This document shows, piece by piece, positions 33,939 to 44,666 of a stretch of 64,000 bases of DNA. The notes beneath the pieces were generated by a model that was not told where the DNA came from, did not search any database, and was given only the letters and a program-made list of their open reading frames with translations. Location: positions 628,624-692,623 of the forward strand of contig RHPI01002503.1 of NCBI GenBank assembly GCA_009103225.1, given 5' to 3'. Numbering within the stretch: the first letter of the stretch is position 1; each line of letters opens with the position of its first letter. This stretch comes from Chlorokybus atmophyticus. Its lineage: Eukaryota > Streptophyta > Chlorokybophyceae > Chlorokybales > Chlorokybaceae. Position numbers and translations under genes: made by a program.

Positions 33939-34553
33939 TGACACTGTAAGTCAACAAGCCACTACTATAGGTAGCGCTGTTTACACAGTTCTTTGCATGA
34001 GTGGAAGAGAAATTACACTGTTAAGTAAGGTGAATGAGCAAGCAACACGTGGATGCTATGCCCTGACTGATGCCAACAAGCACCCCGCGACCAAGTACAC
34101 CAAGCTCACAACAAGGACAAGCACAGTGCACAAGAACATGCACAGGCTGTTACACGGTGAGGGGATTCTGGGGAACCGGGACGCCGTGTTTTGTAGTTCA
34201 AGTCGCTTCACAAGCTATTAGCTTTCTCACTTACAGTGTCACCAGCTGATCCGGTGAACACTGTGCCTACTTATACAAGTCAACTCATGACTGTCCAGAA
34301 CATAAGCTAACGGTCATATCGAGGCTATTTCCACAGGAAATCCCCACTCGATATAGAACCCAACTTATAACTGAACTCACAACTGAACAGCTACGCGCGG
34401 TGCCTATGTAGGCTATGGTCATGAGCTACTCTAGAGACATGACCTAGCTACTGGTCAGTGACGCGCGCGGGTCGCCATGCTGGTAAGCCGGGCGAGGGTC
34501 TCGCTGTAGGCATGCCCGATGACGACTGGCTTGCCCGGGCGATAGGCATGACA
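33939..34553 (-). repeat. Gypsy LTR shared by copies B and C, 615 bp
   Basis: Minus orientation: starts TGTCATGCCTATCGCC at 34,553 and ends ACAGTGTCA at 33,939 (TG...CA). It is the 5' LTR of copy B, about 200 bases before its gag start. On its other side it is fused directly to the pol frame of copy C. Confidence 0.8.
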
Positions 34554-36000
34554 AAGGTCCAATATCCTTGTGGGGTACACCTTGAGTACCTTGTGGACAG
34601 CGTGGCCAACGGAGGTGTCAAGCGTGTCTTTGGTGGCCTCTATGCGGTAGGCATAGTCCCGTGCTTGGAACAAAATTTTGCATTCCTTGTAGAAGCCACT
34701 GCGCACATGCTCGTAGCGCAGCGTGCCGCGGTGTTGCGCGATGCGCAAGTTGTTGAAGGCCATGGGAACGGTGTGCTCGAGCAGTGCCGCGCATGTGGTG
34801 ATGTCATAGTGCATTTAGTCGGGTCGTCAAGGTTGTTCACCACGCGATCCACCTCCTGGTGTGCATGGAAGGGAAGCAGCGGTGGGCGGCCGAATATCAA
34901 GTAGTACGGGCTGTATTCGCGCAGAGCCGCCTGCTTCGACATTCGGTACTTGAAAAAAATAAAAACGAAAACAATTTCCCGTGGGTGAAGGGCCATCCAC
35001 GGGACGTAATCATCCTAGGTATCCTTCTCATACTCCAACACAAACTTGTGGAGTGCTTTTTTGATGATCTGCACCGTGCGCTCGGCGAGACTGTTGGCCT
35101 GAAGGTGGTCATGCGAGGTGTGATGATCAATGTAGCACCTGTCCAAGAGAGTGTCGAACTCTCCTCTGAACCCGGTGCCTTGGTTGATGACCTCAGCACA
35201 GCTGCCGAACCGGCTGAGGACGTGAGAGAGGAAGGCTTGAGATACCCCCCTACTGCTCTTGTCGGGCAGTAGCACCAGCTCCACCCACTTGGAGAAGTAC
35301 TCGATCATCACAACGATGCAACGGTTGCCGCGTGCTAAGGGTGACAAGTCTCCTCAAGTGTCAAGCCCCCATCGATAGCAAAGGCCGGAGATGGGAAGAG
35401 GGTGTAATGTGGCGCTGCGCGTGTTAAGGCTGGTGCGCACCACGTCATTGTTGACAGTGACTTACGAAATCCTGCACCTGCTTGTACAACCTATGCCACC
35501 AATATTGTGCTCGTACCAGGCTGACTGTCCGCCTGACACCAAAGTGTCCCAACTCAATGTGGAGCGCAGCAGTGATGCCCTCGCGTGCGGCTGGTGTCTG
35601 TACATCTTTGTCTTCGCCATGAAGACGACGATACAGTTTGTCATCCGCCCACCCGGAATGCTTAACGCGGTCCTTTTGGCGCGCACTCATGCCATCGGGA
35701 AGTTGGCCACTCTGAAGAAAGGACAGGGTTGGCTTGTCCAACCATATGTCTTGCCTGAAATCGGTGGGTGGAGTGTCTTCTGCATTTGCTGCATTTGCTG
35801 ACTGAAGAGCAAGCAGCTTCGCCGCGGCGGCTGTCGCAGCTGTGTTGAATTTTGCGCCCTATGCGTAGCGCGGCGGCAGCAAACATGGCAGCTATTGTAG
35901 GGGCTGCAGCTGTAGGGCTGAGCTTATGTCGAGCTCCGGTTGCGTCGTTGATGCAGAGGTGGGGGTTACGGCTAAGCCCATCGGCGGCGTCGTTGGTGAG
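34554..36000 (-). pseudogene. Copy C integrase
   Basis: Zinc-binding region at about 35,445-35,741, core at 35,015-35,347 (YFSKWVELVLLPDKSSRGVS, EVINQGTGFRGEF, SLAERTVQIIKKALHKFV), C-terminal domain at 34,554-34,814. The second catalytic position reads INQG: one codon is deleted and the Asp is gone. An A/T-rich insertion (about 34,950-34,980) breaks the frame. Confidence 0.75.
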
Positions 36001-36029
36001 GCCAGCGCAATGGTCGATCTTAAAGTCGT

Positions 36030-37200
36030 ATACCTATAGCAACAATGCGCAGCGGGCAAGTTTGCCTACTAAGTGATGGTTGGTCATCAACCACTTGAGG
36101 GGCTGATAATCAGTGATTAATTGCAACTGCCAATTGAAGAGAAAGAGCCGAAAGAAGGAGATAGCCCACACCGCACACTTGCCCTCATAACTATCGTTGG
36201 CCTCGGCGCAGTTGTTGCTCCTGCGGGCGTACGACACCACTCGCTCCTTCTTATTCTCATCGTGCGTGTACCAGCACGGCTCCCATCTCGAAATCCGTGT
36301 AGCGTAGAGGATGAAGGGGTCGGTGTAGTTCGAGCGCTGGAGGATGGGAGCAGTGGTGAGCCTGCTCTTCAGCGCCTCAAAGGCCTGCTACTGTGGCTCT
36401 TACGAACTCTACCTCCTTCTTTAGTAGCTCATCGAGGGGCCGTGCGATCTTAGCGAAGTCCTTCACACCGTCGATAGTAATTGGCAAGGCCAAGAAAAAA
36501 AGGCGCGCAGCTGCGCGAGGTCTGTGGGGGCCGCGATCGCTGCTAAGGCCTCCACCTTTGCCTGCTGTACACACCATGTGGCACGGTCATGTGCCCTACG
36601 TACGGCACTTTGTGGGTGAAAAAGGTGCACTTATCGAAATGCACAGTCATCCCTACTCCCTTGAGTTCAGCCCAGCGCCGCCTCAATGTGCTGGAGGTGT
36701 TTTTCTTTGCTGCGGCTGAATTGAGGATATCGTCGATGCAGCACCGCGCGCGGTCCAACCCTTTCAAGGCTTTGTTTATGATGTGCTGAAACTTGACGGG
36801 GGCGTTCTTTAGCCCGAACGGCATCACCTTCCGCTAGAAAACTTGTCGGTTGCCACACATGAAAAGAGGTTTTCTGTTTGTCCTCGTTTTCAATGGCAAT
36901 TTGGTTGTACGCTTGACGCATATCAAAAATGATAAAAATTGTGCAATCTCCCACATTGTCAAAGTTACCCTTTGCTGTAGGCATGGGTAACATGTCTTGC
37001 TAAGTTTTGTTGTTGAGGGGGCAATAGTCACCACACAAATGCCGTCCTGTTGCCCTGAATCCTTTTTTGGTGGCATGACAGTCGCGGCTGCAAAATCCGG
37101 TGTTGACTCCTTAATGAGGCCTGCATCGAGCAGGGCCTTGTATCTCTGCTCCACCAGGTCTTCTACCAACCAGGAGAGCCTAAATTGCCGCCGGAACACA
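36030..37200 (-). pseudogene. Copy C reverse transcriptase and RNase H
   Basis: RT fragments FRRQFRLSWLVEDLVEQRYK, MPTAKGNFDNVGDCTIF and [14 protein letters not shown]; the active site reads CIDD in place of YIDD. RNase H fragments SYARRSNNCAEAND and LITDYQPLKWLMT are at 36,034-36,240. Small indels occur every 100-200 bases. Confidence 0.75.
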
Positions 37201-37479
37201 TTGGCTCCTCTACTTGTTGAGGAGAGCCTCCAACTTCTCTCGCGTCTCTCCTCCGTGGTAAGAGGGCCGATAGCGTGGTCTCATGACGTTGCGTTGGCAA
37301 CCGCGGGAATGTCTTCCACTGTTACCGCTGCTTGCTCCTCCATGTGAGCTACCTCGAGGGCTGTGTGAGCTGCTTGGTGTCTAAAACGCGATCAGCTCAC
37401 CCCCAAGCCAGGTGGTCGAGATCTTTGAAAGACACATGGCGATCTTGCAATGCAAAGTTGAGCTCTAGCACCCAGACCA

Positions 37480-38560
37480 TGCTGTTCTGGTATATGGCGC
37501 GGCCAAGCAGCTGACACTGATGATTGTCGGTCAAGTGTGATCCTGTGATGCTATTGGGAAAAAAGCCTATGGCGCGTTCGCGTTCGTGTGCGTTGGGTTC
37601 TTTCAGCTTGCCAATGGCCTCGTCGAATACCATGCCTTTCCCGCCATTGCGGAAGGCATAAGAGCCTAGATAAGACACCAATGTGAGAAGTGCTCGGCGT
37701 GGTTGTCCCGATTGGTTGCACGGGTAGAAGTGGTTGTGATTGTGATGCGTGACATGATGGGCCTTGCGGCCAGGGTCAAAGATGACATTGACAAATATTT
37801 GGTCTCTACCGCTATGTCTGTCGCCTCCATCTTTAACGGCCTGCGCGCCAGCAAGGTGCAGCAGAAGACCAAGGCTGTGGCTCGTCGGGTCGGTTGGTCG
37901 GTCATAGCGGTCGGTCGGTCCGCGGCCGCGTGCTGTGCGTGTATTCTGCGGTTATAGCTCCTCTGTGGTGGCCAAGTTTGTCCACTTGGCGCGTACGCAA
38001 TGTGCACGTGAACCGTGTCATGCTGCGTTCACCTTGAGTGGGTGCTCAAGAATGGACCACACCTGCCGGTAGCTGGAGGCCGCATGAAGACGCTGGTCGT
38101 CTTTCGAGTGGACATTCTCGATATTATACCCAGTGGCCTGGACATTTGGTGCTGCTAGAGGAGATGTATGATTCTCATCAACTGCTAAAACAGTTCTAAG
38201 CGAGGGGTTTCATTGCCTTGGCCTTTTCCAACTCTGGCTGCTTTGACGTGCCCTTGGCACTCCCATTTAGTTATCACCAAGTCGATGTTGCCGAGGGACA
38301 GAAAATGGTCTTCGTTGATCAGTCAAATGTCTGGAGGCAATGCCTTAAATAAAGCTGCCTTAGCAATGCCGAAAGGGGCAGGTGCTGTGAATACGTTCGT
38401 GCGACTGCCGTAGGTGGTGTTTGAGGGCTGTTTGCGCGTGTGGGGCGCGGTCACAATAGTAGTATTTGGTGATCGTGACTCCTGTTTTTAGGACAGCGGG
38501 AAGACCACTGCCAATGCCTCCAATCAACTCCAACACGGTGATGCCCTGTTGCCGCCGGAA
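37480..38560 (-). pseudogene. Copy C C5 DNA methyltransferase domain
   Basis: Motif I is the best preserved in the array: GITVLELIGGIGSGLPAVL, then KYYYCDRAPHAQTALKHHL (38,400-38,545). Motif IV keeps WECQGH with the Cys codon at 38,257-38,259. The motif VIII region is partly readable near 37,990. Motifs IX/X (NAHERERAIGFFPNSITGS, then QLLGRAIYQNSMVWVLEL) are at about 37,450-37,600. The domain is split by an insertion near 37,793-37,915 and by frameshifts. Confidence 0.8.
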
Positions 38561-39440
38561 GGTGTGGAAGTCCACCACCCGGGTGGCCACCATATGTTGA
38601 TCTTGCAACTTGCCCTTGCTGCTGTAACCGTGGAAGCGTGAGGTGACAAATGGCTGTGTCAGCAGAAGGTGTGCATCCACTTGTGCCCGCCAACGGCTTC
38701 ACTTTCACTTCAGCCGGATCTTGAAATGCCACCTCATCGGTGGCATCCTCCTGCTTTTCATTGTAAGGAATGGGAGCGGAGTCATTGGTGCGAAAAGGGG
38801 CTGCTGCAACGGCAGCGACTCTGTCGCGAGCGATGTCGTACGTGGCTGATGCAGCCTCTTGTGTGCGCACATGGTTATCTATGGCTACGGCAGCTAGCTT
38901 GCGTTGAACTCCCGTGTGTGGCATCAACTCGAGAGGCAGGAAAGCCTGTACCTCTCCGTCATCCTCTTCCCAATGTGGCCGGAATCAAGCTTGCTCTGTC
39001 CAGCAGTCGAGGTCCATGCCCACAGGGAAGTTGAAGGCCTGCCTTAGCAAAAACCGAAGGAACCGGCATTGGTGACCACACACTGCTGTGTGATCTCGAT
39101 GGTGTGTTTGGGGTCCAGCTATATCAACCGAATGTAGGCCTCATTGGTGACCCCCATCACCTTGTTGCGGTTGCCCGTCGCCGTGTTCAGCACATATGAG
39201 CAGGGCATCAAGTCCAAGCTGGTGATGCCAAGGGGACACGCGAGGGAGCGCCCGATGATGCCAGGCTGTGCTCTGGTGTTCAACATCACCCGCTTAGGTG
39301 CCAAGCCATTAATCGTCACATGTTTACCAGCATTGGCGTTGATGCGCAGCCTCTTTTTGCGGGCTGCTGGCATCGGTGCCTCATGTCTCTCAGTTGAGGG
39401 TGTTGAGCGCATGGCAGCCAAAGCTCCTCTGCCTGCTGAG
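38561..39440 (-). pseudogene. Copy C retropepsin-like protease
   Basis: HVTINGLAPKRVMLNTRAQP at about 39,255-39,320: catalytic Asp is Asn (39,278-39,280) and the invariant Gly is Arg. The C-terminal half is in other frames at 38,930-39,060. Confidence 0.7.
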
Positions 39441-41740
39441 TCTTGAGGACTCCCCCCTTCACCTCTTAACCTGCCAAACCTACCTTGCCGTGGTGGTAGG
39501 TAGTCGCAAGGAGGTCTTTAAGTTGGAGGTTCTGGTGCTAGCTGTGGTGGAGGGTGCCGCCTTTGCGAGGAGGGGATCATGCCTGCTGGTGTCCCCAGCG
39601 GCTGCGGCGGGAAGCCTGGTGGGCCTGATGTTTGTGGGCCTGCCTCGCGCTAGGCTTGCTCTGTAGCATAGATTCATCGGACAGCGTGGGCGGCCGCTCT
39701 GACCAATGTCCCCTCCGACGTGGCCGTGGGCTCCGTATCTATCGGTCCAAGGGAATCAGGGCATGAGCTGCAAATACACTGCGCGTAGTAATTGTCGCCG
39801 CATGCCGTGGGTGATGGTGGACACCCGAAAGATCCTTGCCATGTAGGCATCCCACCTTCCTTGTATCATTCCCACATCTAGCACCGCCATGGCGCGTGCC
39901 CGTATGATGCGTTGGAGGGTTATAGGTTCGTCTGCTGCGCGTGTAGCTCATAAGCGATGGCGATGCGCCAATGTTGTCGTGCTGTTTCTACTCGTGGCAG
40001 TCGCAGCATTGCCTCTTGCACCCATTCAGGGTGTCTGGAGCAGTGGTGGCAGCTTCATTGTATGCTTGTCGCAACAAGCGAACGAATGCTCCCAATCATG
40101 ATGCCGAAGGCAAACATGAGGACAACGGGATGATTGGCGACGAGCCACGTCGCTTATCATGCTCGGGTTGCGCTGCCCTCTCGCATCCCCATCGTCTGTC
40201 TTAATGCTCTGCCCTCGGGTCTGTGTAGCATGGCTCCTTGTCGCATGAGGGCGATACGGAGTTGTTGCTCTCCTACCATGGCTCCTCCTCTCTTTGTGGT
40301 GTCCCCTTGTGGGGTGAGGTAGCCTCGCCCTGCATCACGCTGATCATCAGACATATCCTCAACCAAGGAAGGCAATAGCGGGGCGATTACCCCCTCAATT
40401 GTTGCGCCAACGCCCTCGCTTGGTCAGCTGCAGTTGCTTGCCCGTGCGGAGCGTCTATGGTTGATAATGTTAGTAGTAAAGCCAGTGCACTAGAGGGATC
40501 ATCGACATCGGATGTCGAGGCTGGTTGGCCAGCATCTGCGCGAGCTGTCTCATATGCCTCTCTGCGCGCATCCACGTGTGCTGCTTAATCCCGCCGATAG
40601 TGATACGCTTATTCAAGGGCTGAGAACCGCTCTTGACGGCTTCCAAATCAAGCCCCTAAAGCGCATGGTCAGCGCCCATTGGGATGGTTGACGTGGTCAC
40701 GACTAGGCTTTGCTATTGGCGGCGCTGACGTCCAAGCGGGTCCAATGGGGAAGGCTCGAAGTCAATTTGCTGCGCGGGCATTGGCTGTTGAGACCGAGTG
40801 GGCGCCTCCTGCAGCCTTGCGTGCAATGCCAAACATAAGCTGTATTGCCAATTCCAACACTGCAGGCCGCTGGAATATGATTGCGAAGAGCCGGACGTGC
40901 ATGACTTGAGCCGTGCCTGCGAGTATCTCATTCTCAAGCTGGTGTTGCATGGGATTTGGATCGGTGTGATACTCCGGTGGTGGAAACAGCAGGATGCGAT
41001 CATCCCTTGCCACTCGTGTGGTGCGTTGCCCCCCTAAGCCCTATGCAATCGTGGTGGGCTCGATGTTGCGACGGACGCCAAAGCTCGGTCTGCTTGCTGC
41101 CCGCGCGGCACTTGTTGCGTACCATCAAGTGCTGGTGGAGGGGCTGCCCGCACCTCCGGCGGTACTGTAGAGGGCGCGGCAGTGTCACTGGCAGTGATGG
41201 TGATGGCACTCGCAGCTTATATGGTAATTGAGGTCGCAGCAGTTAGTATGGCAGCAGTTGTGATCGAGGCTGTGGCTTCAATAGAAGCAGGAGTGGCGTC
41301 CTCACCACCCACGGGCTCAGCGATTGCGGCTGCGGTGGTGTTTGAGCTTTCCATTACCGAGGACAACATGGTGCCAGGTGTGCCTGCACCTGCTACCGCG
41401 TGTGGTGTGGGTGCCAATGGTGTCGCCGCCGGCGTCGTCCCGGCAGTGGTTGTGGCTGCCGAGGCAGCACCACTTGTGGCTTCCGACAATGCCGCTGTTA
41501 ATGATGCGCTAGCTTTTTTGCGTGCGCATCGTGTCGGTTGCACACGCAATGGCGTGGGAGTGTCCCTCTCCCGTTTTGGTGCCATCAGTGCCCAGCGGGC
41601 AGAGTAGCGGGCTTGATTGTCCTGCTCCTTTTTTTTTGTCCAATGTGCCAAACGCGCCATGAGGGCTGCCACTTGGTCGACAGCTGGTGGGTTGGCTGGT
41701 GCTTTGACAGCAGCTCCAGCACGCGAACATCCCTCAGGCT
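39440..41740 (-). pseudogene. Copy C uncharacterised Gag-protease spacer
   Basis: Decayed copy of the 677-codon spacer of copy B, in several frames (EDMSDDQRDAGRGYLTPQGD near 40,320; MPAQQIDFEPSPLDPLGRQR near 40,750; a Thr/Ala-rich part near 41,217-41,600). No known domain. Confidence 0.6.
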
Positions 41741-42122
41741 CTTTGCGCTGCGGCGGGCGGTTTCTTCCCTCTGTAACCTGGCTCATCCTTGCGAGCGCCG
41801 GCGTTGTTGTTGTCGTTGGGGTTGTAGCCATCATAATTGTTGCCGCTGTTGCCACCACCAGCGTTGTTGCTGTTGTTGTAGCCCCCGTTGTTGTGGTTGT
41901 TGTTGCCGCGGTAGCCACTAGCGTTGTTTCTGTTGTTGTAGCCAATAGAGGGCCGCAGCTCGAGAAACTTGAGCCAGCATACTGTCTCTGTGATAGTATT
42001 ACAAGTGTCATGTCTTGTGGCAATATTCGCACACAAGGTTGCCTTAGTCTTCAGCGCACTCTTTTCGGTTGTGCCCAAACCAACCACACCAATAACACAC
42101 CACTGCAGCAACAAGGGCAGCA

Positions 42123-42199
42123 CGTAACGGGAAGGTACATTAATTACCACAAATCGACCATAAAAGCATCAAGTCTTTATAGTCGAGTGGGCTGTGACA
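42123..42199 (+). repeat. TRIM left LTR
   Basis: 77 bp, ending in gggctgtgaca. Confidence 0.9.
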
Positions 42200-42545
42200 T
42201 TTGTATCGGATCTTAAGACCCGGGTTCGCTTCTGCCTTGCACACGAATTCCGCGATCGTTGTTTCTCAAATAACATCGTAAATGGTCACTGTATAAGTGC
42301 CATCATTGATGGGTCGCGATTTGCATAAATGCAGTCGCGCCGAACTGACTAGTTCAGTCTGCGCGGCAGGGCGCGACCTGTGGGGCCGGCAGCGGTGCGA
42401 TATGCGCGCGTTGACCGGTATGGGCCTAAATTGGCCGGTCCTTGGGCAGTGGGGCCGGTGACCAACCCTAATCAGACCCCTGGGATAATTCCCCAACTGA
42501 TGCGAGCCAGCTGCGAGGACGTCAGCGTTCTTAAGTGGGGGGGAA

Positions 42546-42624
42546 TGTAACGGGAAGGTACATTAAATTACCACAAATCGACCATAGAAGCATCAAGTCT
42601 TTTATGGTCGAGTGGGATGTGACA
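42546..42624 (+). repeat. TRIM right LTR
   Basis: 79 bp, starting tgtaacgggaaggtac and ending gggatgtgaca. Confidence 0.9.
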
Positions 42625-44056
42625 CAGCATGTGCTGACCGTGTACTTTCGTTGCGAGTGGAACATGCCAATGGCGGTCTCGTCGAGGGGGCTCTGCACTT
42701 GTGCTTGCCATGGGCCGTGAGACGCTCCGGTTGGTGTTCAGCACCGCTTTCTCATACACCGCGCGCTTGTGAATGGCTTGTGCAGTCCAAAAGCTTCCTT
42801 GAGTGTGTAGCCAAAGGGCCGGCTGTAGTTTAGTGTCAAGTGCGTTGACTCACTCAAGGTGGAGTCCAACTTGGCCACATATACCACTGCGGCTGCCTCG
42901 TTGCTAACGACCTTGTAGTCAGTGTCTTGTACCAGCCCTTCCAGTCGCGAGTACAACCGGAAGGGGGTCCTTATTGGGCTTTCATCGGAAGCGTCTCATC
43001 TCCTCCACCTTACTATTGGTTTGAGGTGGGAAGGTACGCCGTAGTGCAGCGTAGAGGTTCTCAAGTGGAGAGTCAGACATTGCAGCACATACGGTGATGG
43101 CTGGTGCGCGCAGTGCCACTGATCCGAGGGTGACACTGCCTCCTGCTGGAGCACGTGACGCAGTGTTGGCAATGGTGATGCACCCATCTTTAATACTGCA
43201 GCTTGATGTTCCTTAATGATGGCAGCGGTCCGGTTGAGTACCCTGATATGGCGGTTGACCGTCCTGACCTCGATCTCTGCAAGGGTTGACGAGGCGACAA
43301 CCATCTCGCCCTTTTCGTTCTCCACTTTCTGCATAGCTGCAGCCCAAGCAAGGCCGGTGACTGAAGTTGGTAGTGGCAACATCCGCAGGGCTGTGTAGCA
43401 ATGGTTGCTATCGTGCTGGCGAGCTCGCCATAGCCATCGACTTGGTGCAGCTCAGCAATAAATTTCCACACATTATGTGCCTTAAAATCAAGATGCTGAG
43501 CCATGATCTGGAACGACACAATACCCGACTAGACCTTGCTCTTGAGGGCTTGCTGACGGATTTTAGAGTGGATATTGATGATGAACTCATCAAGCACGGT
43601 AGTACCACCACATCCAAAGAAGCGCAGCGAGTTTATCGAGCTAAAATGCTCCATCTCATCACCGTCACTGTCCGAGAGAGGGAAAGCTTGTTGACAAGGA
43701 TTGAAGTGGAAGGAGGTGAAGCCGGAGACGGGGCGAGAGCTTTTGCTGCTACGGTATCTGCTTCCTTCGCTTGCTCACTCGTAGGTGAGGTTGGAGGTCG
43801 GGCTGCAGCTGCTGAGGTTCCCCTTGTTTACTGGAGAAAAGAGTGGGCCCGCTCATACAACTAGTGCGATGGTGAAAGTGTGTGAAAGCAAAGTGTTTGT
43901 GCTCTACAAGGCTATCTCAACGCTGCTAACACTCAACACACTAGTGCTTGTGCGCACTATGCGATGACGGTGGTAACAATGCACTTAAGATGTATTCAAC
44001 TACAAGATGCACTTCTGATGCACAGAATGCAACCACACTCATTTGAGCAAGGAGGG

Positions 44057-44666
44057 TGACATTGTGGATCAGCAAGCCACTACTATAGGTAGTGCTGCGT
44101 ACACAATTCTTTGCATGAGTGGAATGTATGTTACACTGTTAAGTGAGGTGAATGAGCAAGCAGCACGTTGATGCTATGCTCTGCCTGATGCCAACAAGCA
44201 CACCGCAACGAAGCGCACCAAGCTCCCAGCAATGACAAGCACAGTGCACAAGAGCATGCACATGCTCTCACACGATGAGGATTCTTACGAACCGGGACGA
44301 CGTGTTTGCGGTTGAATCACTTCACAAGCTCTAAGCTTTCTCACCTACGGTGTTACTAGCTGATCCGGTGAACATTGCGACTACTTATACAAGTCAAATC
44401 ACGAATGTTCAAAACATAAGCTAACGATCTTATCTGGGCTATTTTTAAACAGATCCCCACTCGATGTAAAATATAACTTATAACTGAACTCACCATTGAA
44501 CAGCTACGCGCGGTGCCTACGTAGGCTACGATCATGAGCTAGTCTGGAGTCATGACCTAGCTACTGGTTAGTGGCGCGCGCGGGTTGGTATGCTGATAGG
44601 CCGGGCGAGGGTCTTGACATAAGCATACTCGATGAAGACTGGCATGCGAGGACAATGGGCATGACA
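44057..44666 (-). repeat. 5' LTR of gypsy copy C, 610 bp
   Basis: Minus orientation: TGTCATGCCC start at 44,666, AATGTCA end at 44,057. Collinear with 33,939-34,553. Sequence right of 44,666 is unrelated to the gypsy family, so this is the outer edge of the array. Confidence 0.8.

Larger units (their letters stand above)
24312..34553 (-). mobile_element. Ty3/gypsy copy B, best preserved
   Basis: 5' LTR at 33,939-34,553, gag start at 33,737, then Gag, a long spacer ORF, protease, C5 methyltransferase, RT, RNase H, integrase and a PHD finger ending at 24,586; the 3' LTR is reduced to a fragment. Lesions include a frameshift in gag near 32,648, stops in the methyltransferase, RT and integrase, a frameshift in RT near 27,385, and Asp to Asn in the protease. 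I found no primer binding site: the bases after the LTR (CCCTCTTTGCTC) do not begin with TGG. Confidence 0.9.
42123..42624 (+). mobile_element. Complete TRIM retrotransposon, copy 2
   Basis: Direct repeats of 77 and 79 bp (42,123-42,199 and 42,546-42,624) with TG...CA ends; the first base of the left copy has mutated to c. The left LTR is followed by TTTGTATCGGATC, a mutated initiator-Met primer binding site (copy 1 has TTGGTATCGGAGC). The right LTR is preceded by a purine tract aagtgggggggaa. The 5-bp target duplication cagca lies at 42,118-42,122 and 42,625-42,629; removing the element restores the sequence seen in copy B (aagggcagcatgagctgacc). There is no coding capacity. Confidence 0.92.
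41741..43856 (-). pseudogene. Copy C gag, split by TRIM
   Basis: Capsid remnants are at 42,740-43,380 and the N-terminus at 43,400-43,856. The nucleocapsid region at about 41,990-42,110 has lost knuckle residues. The TRIM at 42,123-42,624 separates the capsid and nucleocapsid coding parts. Confidence 0.75.
34554..44666 (-). mobile_element. Ty3/gypsy copy C, strongly decayed
   Basis: 5' LTR at 44,057-44,666, gag start ATG at 43,854-43,856, and the same module order as copy B, but with many frameshifts and stops. Pol ends inside the codons for ...YPTRILDL, joined without a gap to the LTR at 34,553, so the C-terminal PHD finger, 3' UTR and polypurine tract are missing. A TRIM is inserted in gag and an extra segment of about 120 bases lies in the methyltransferase. 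Confidence 0.87.
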
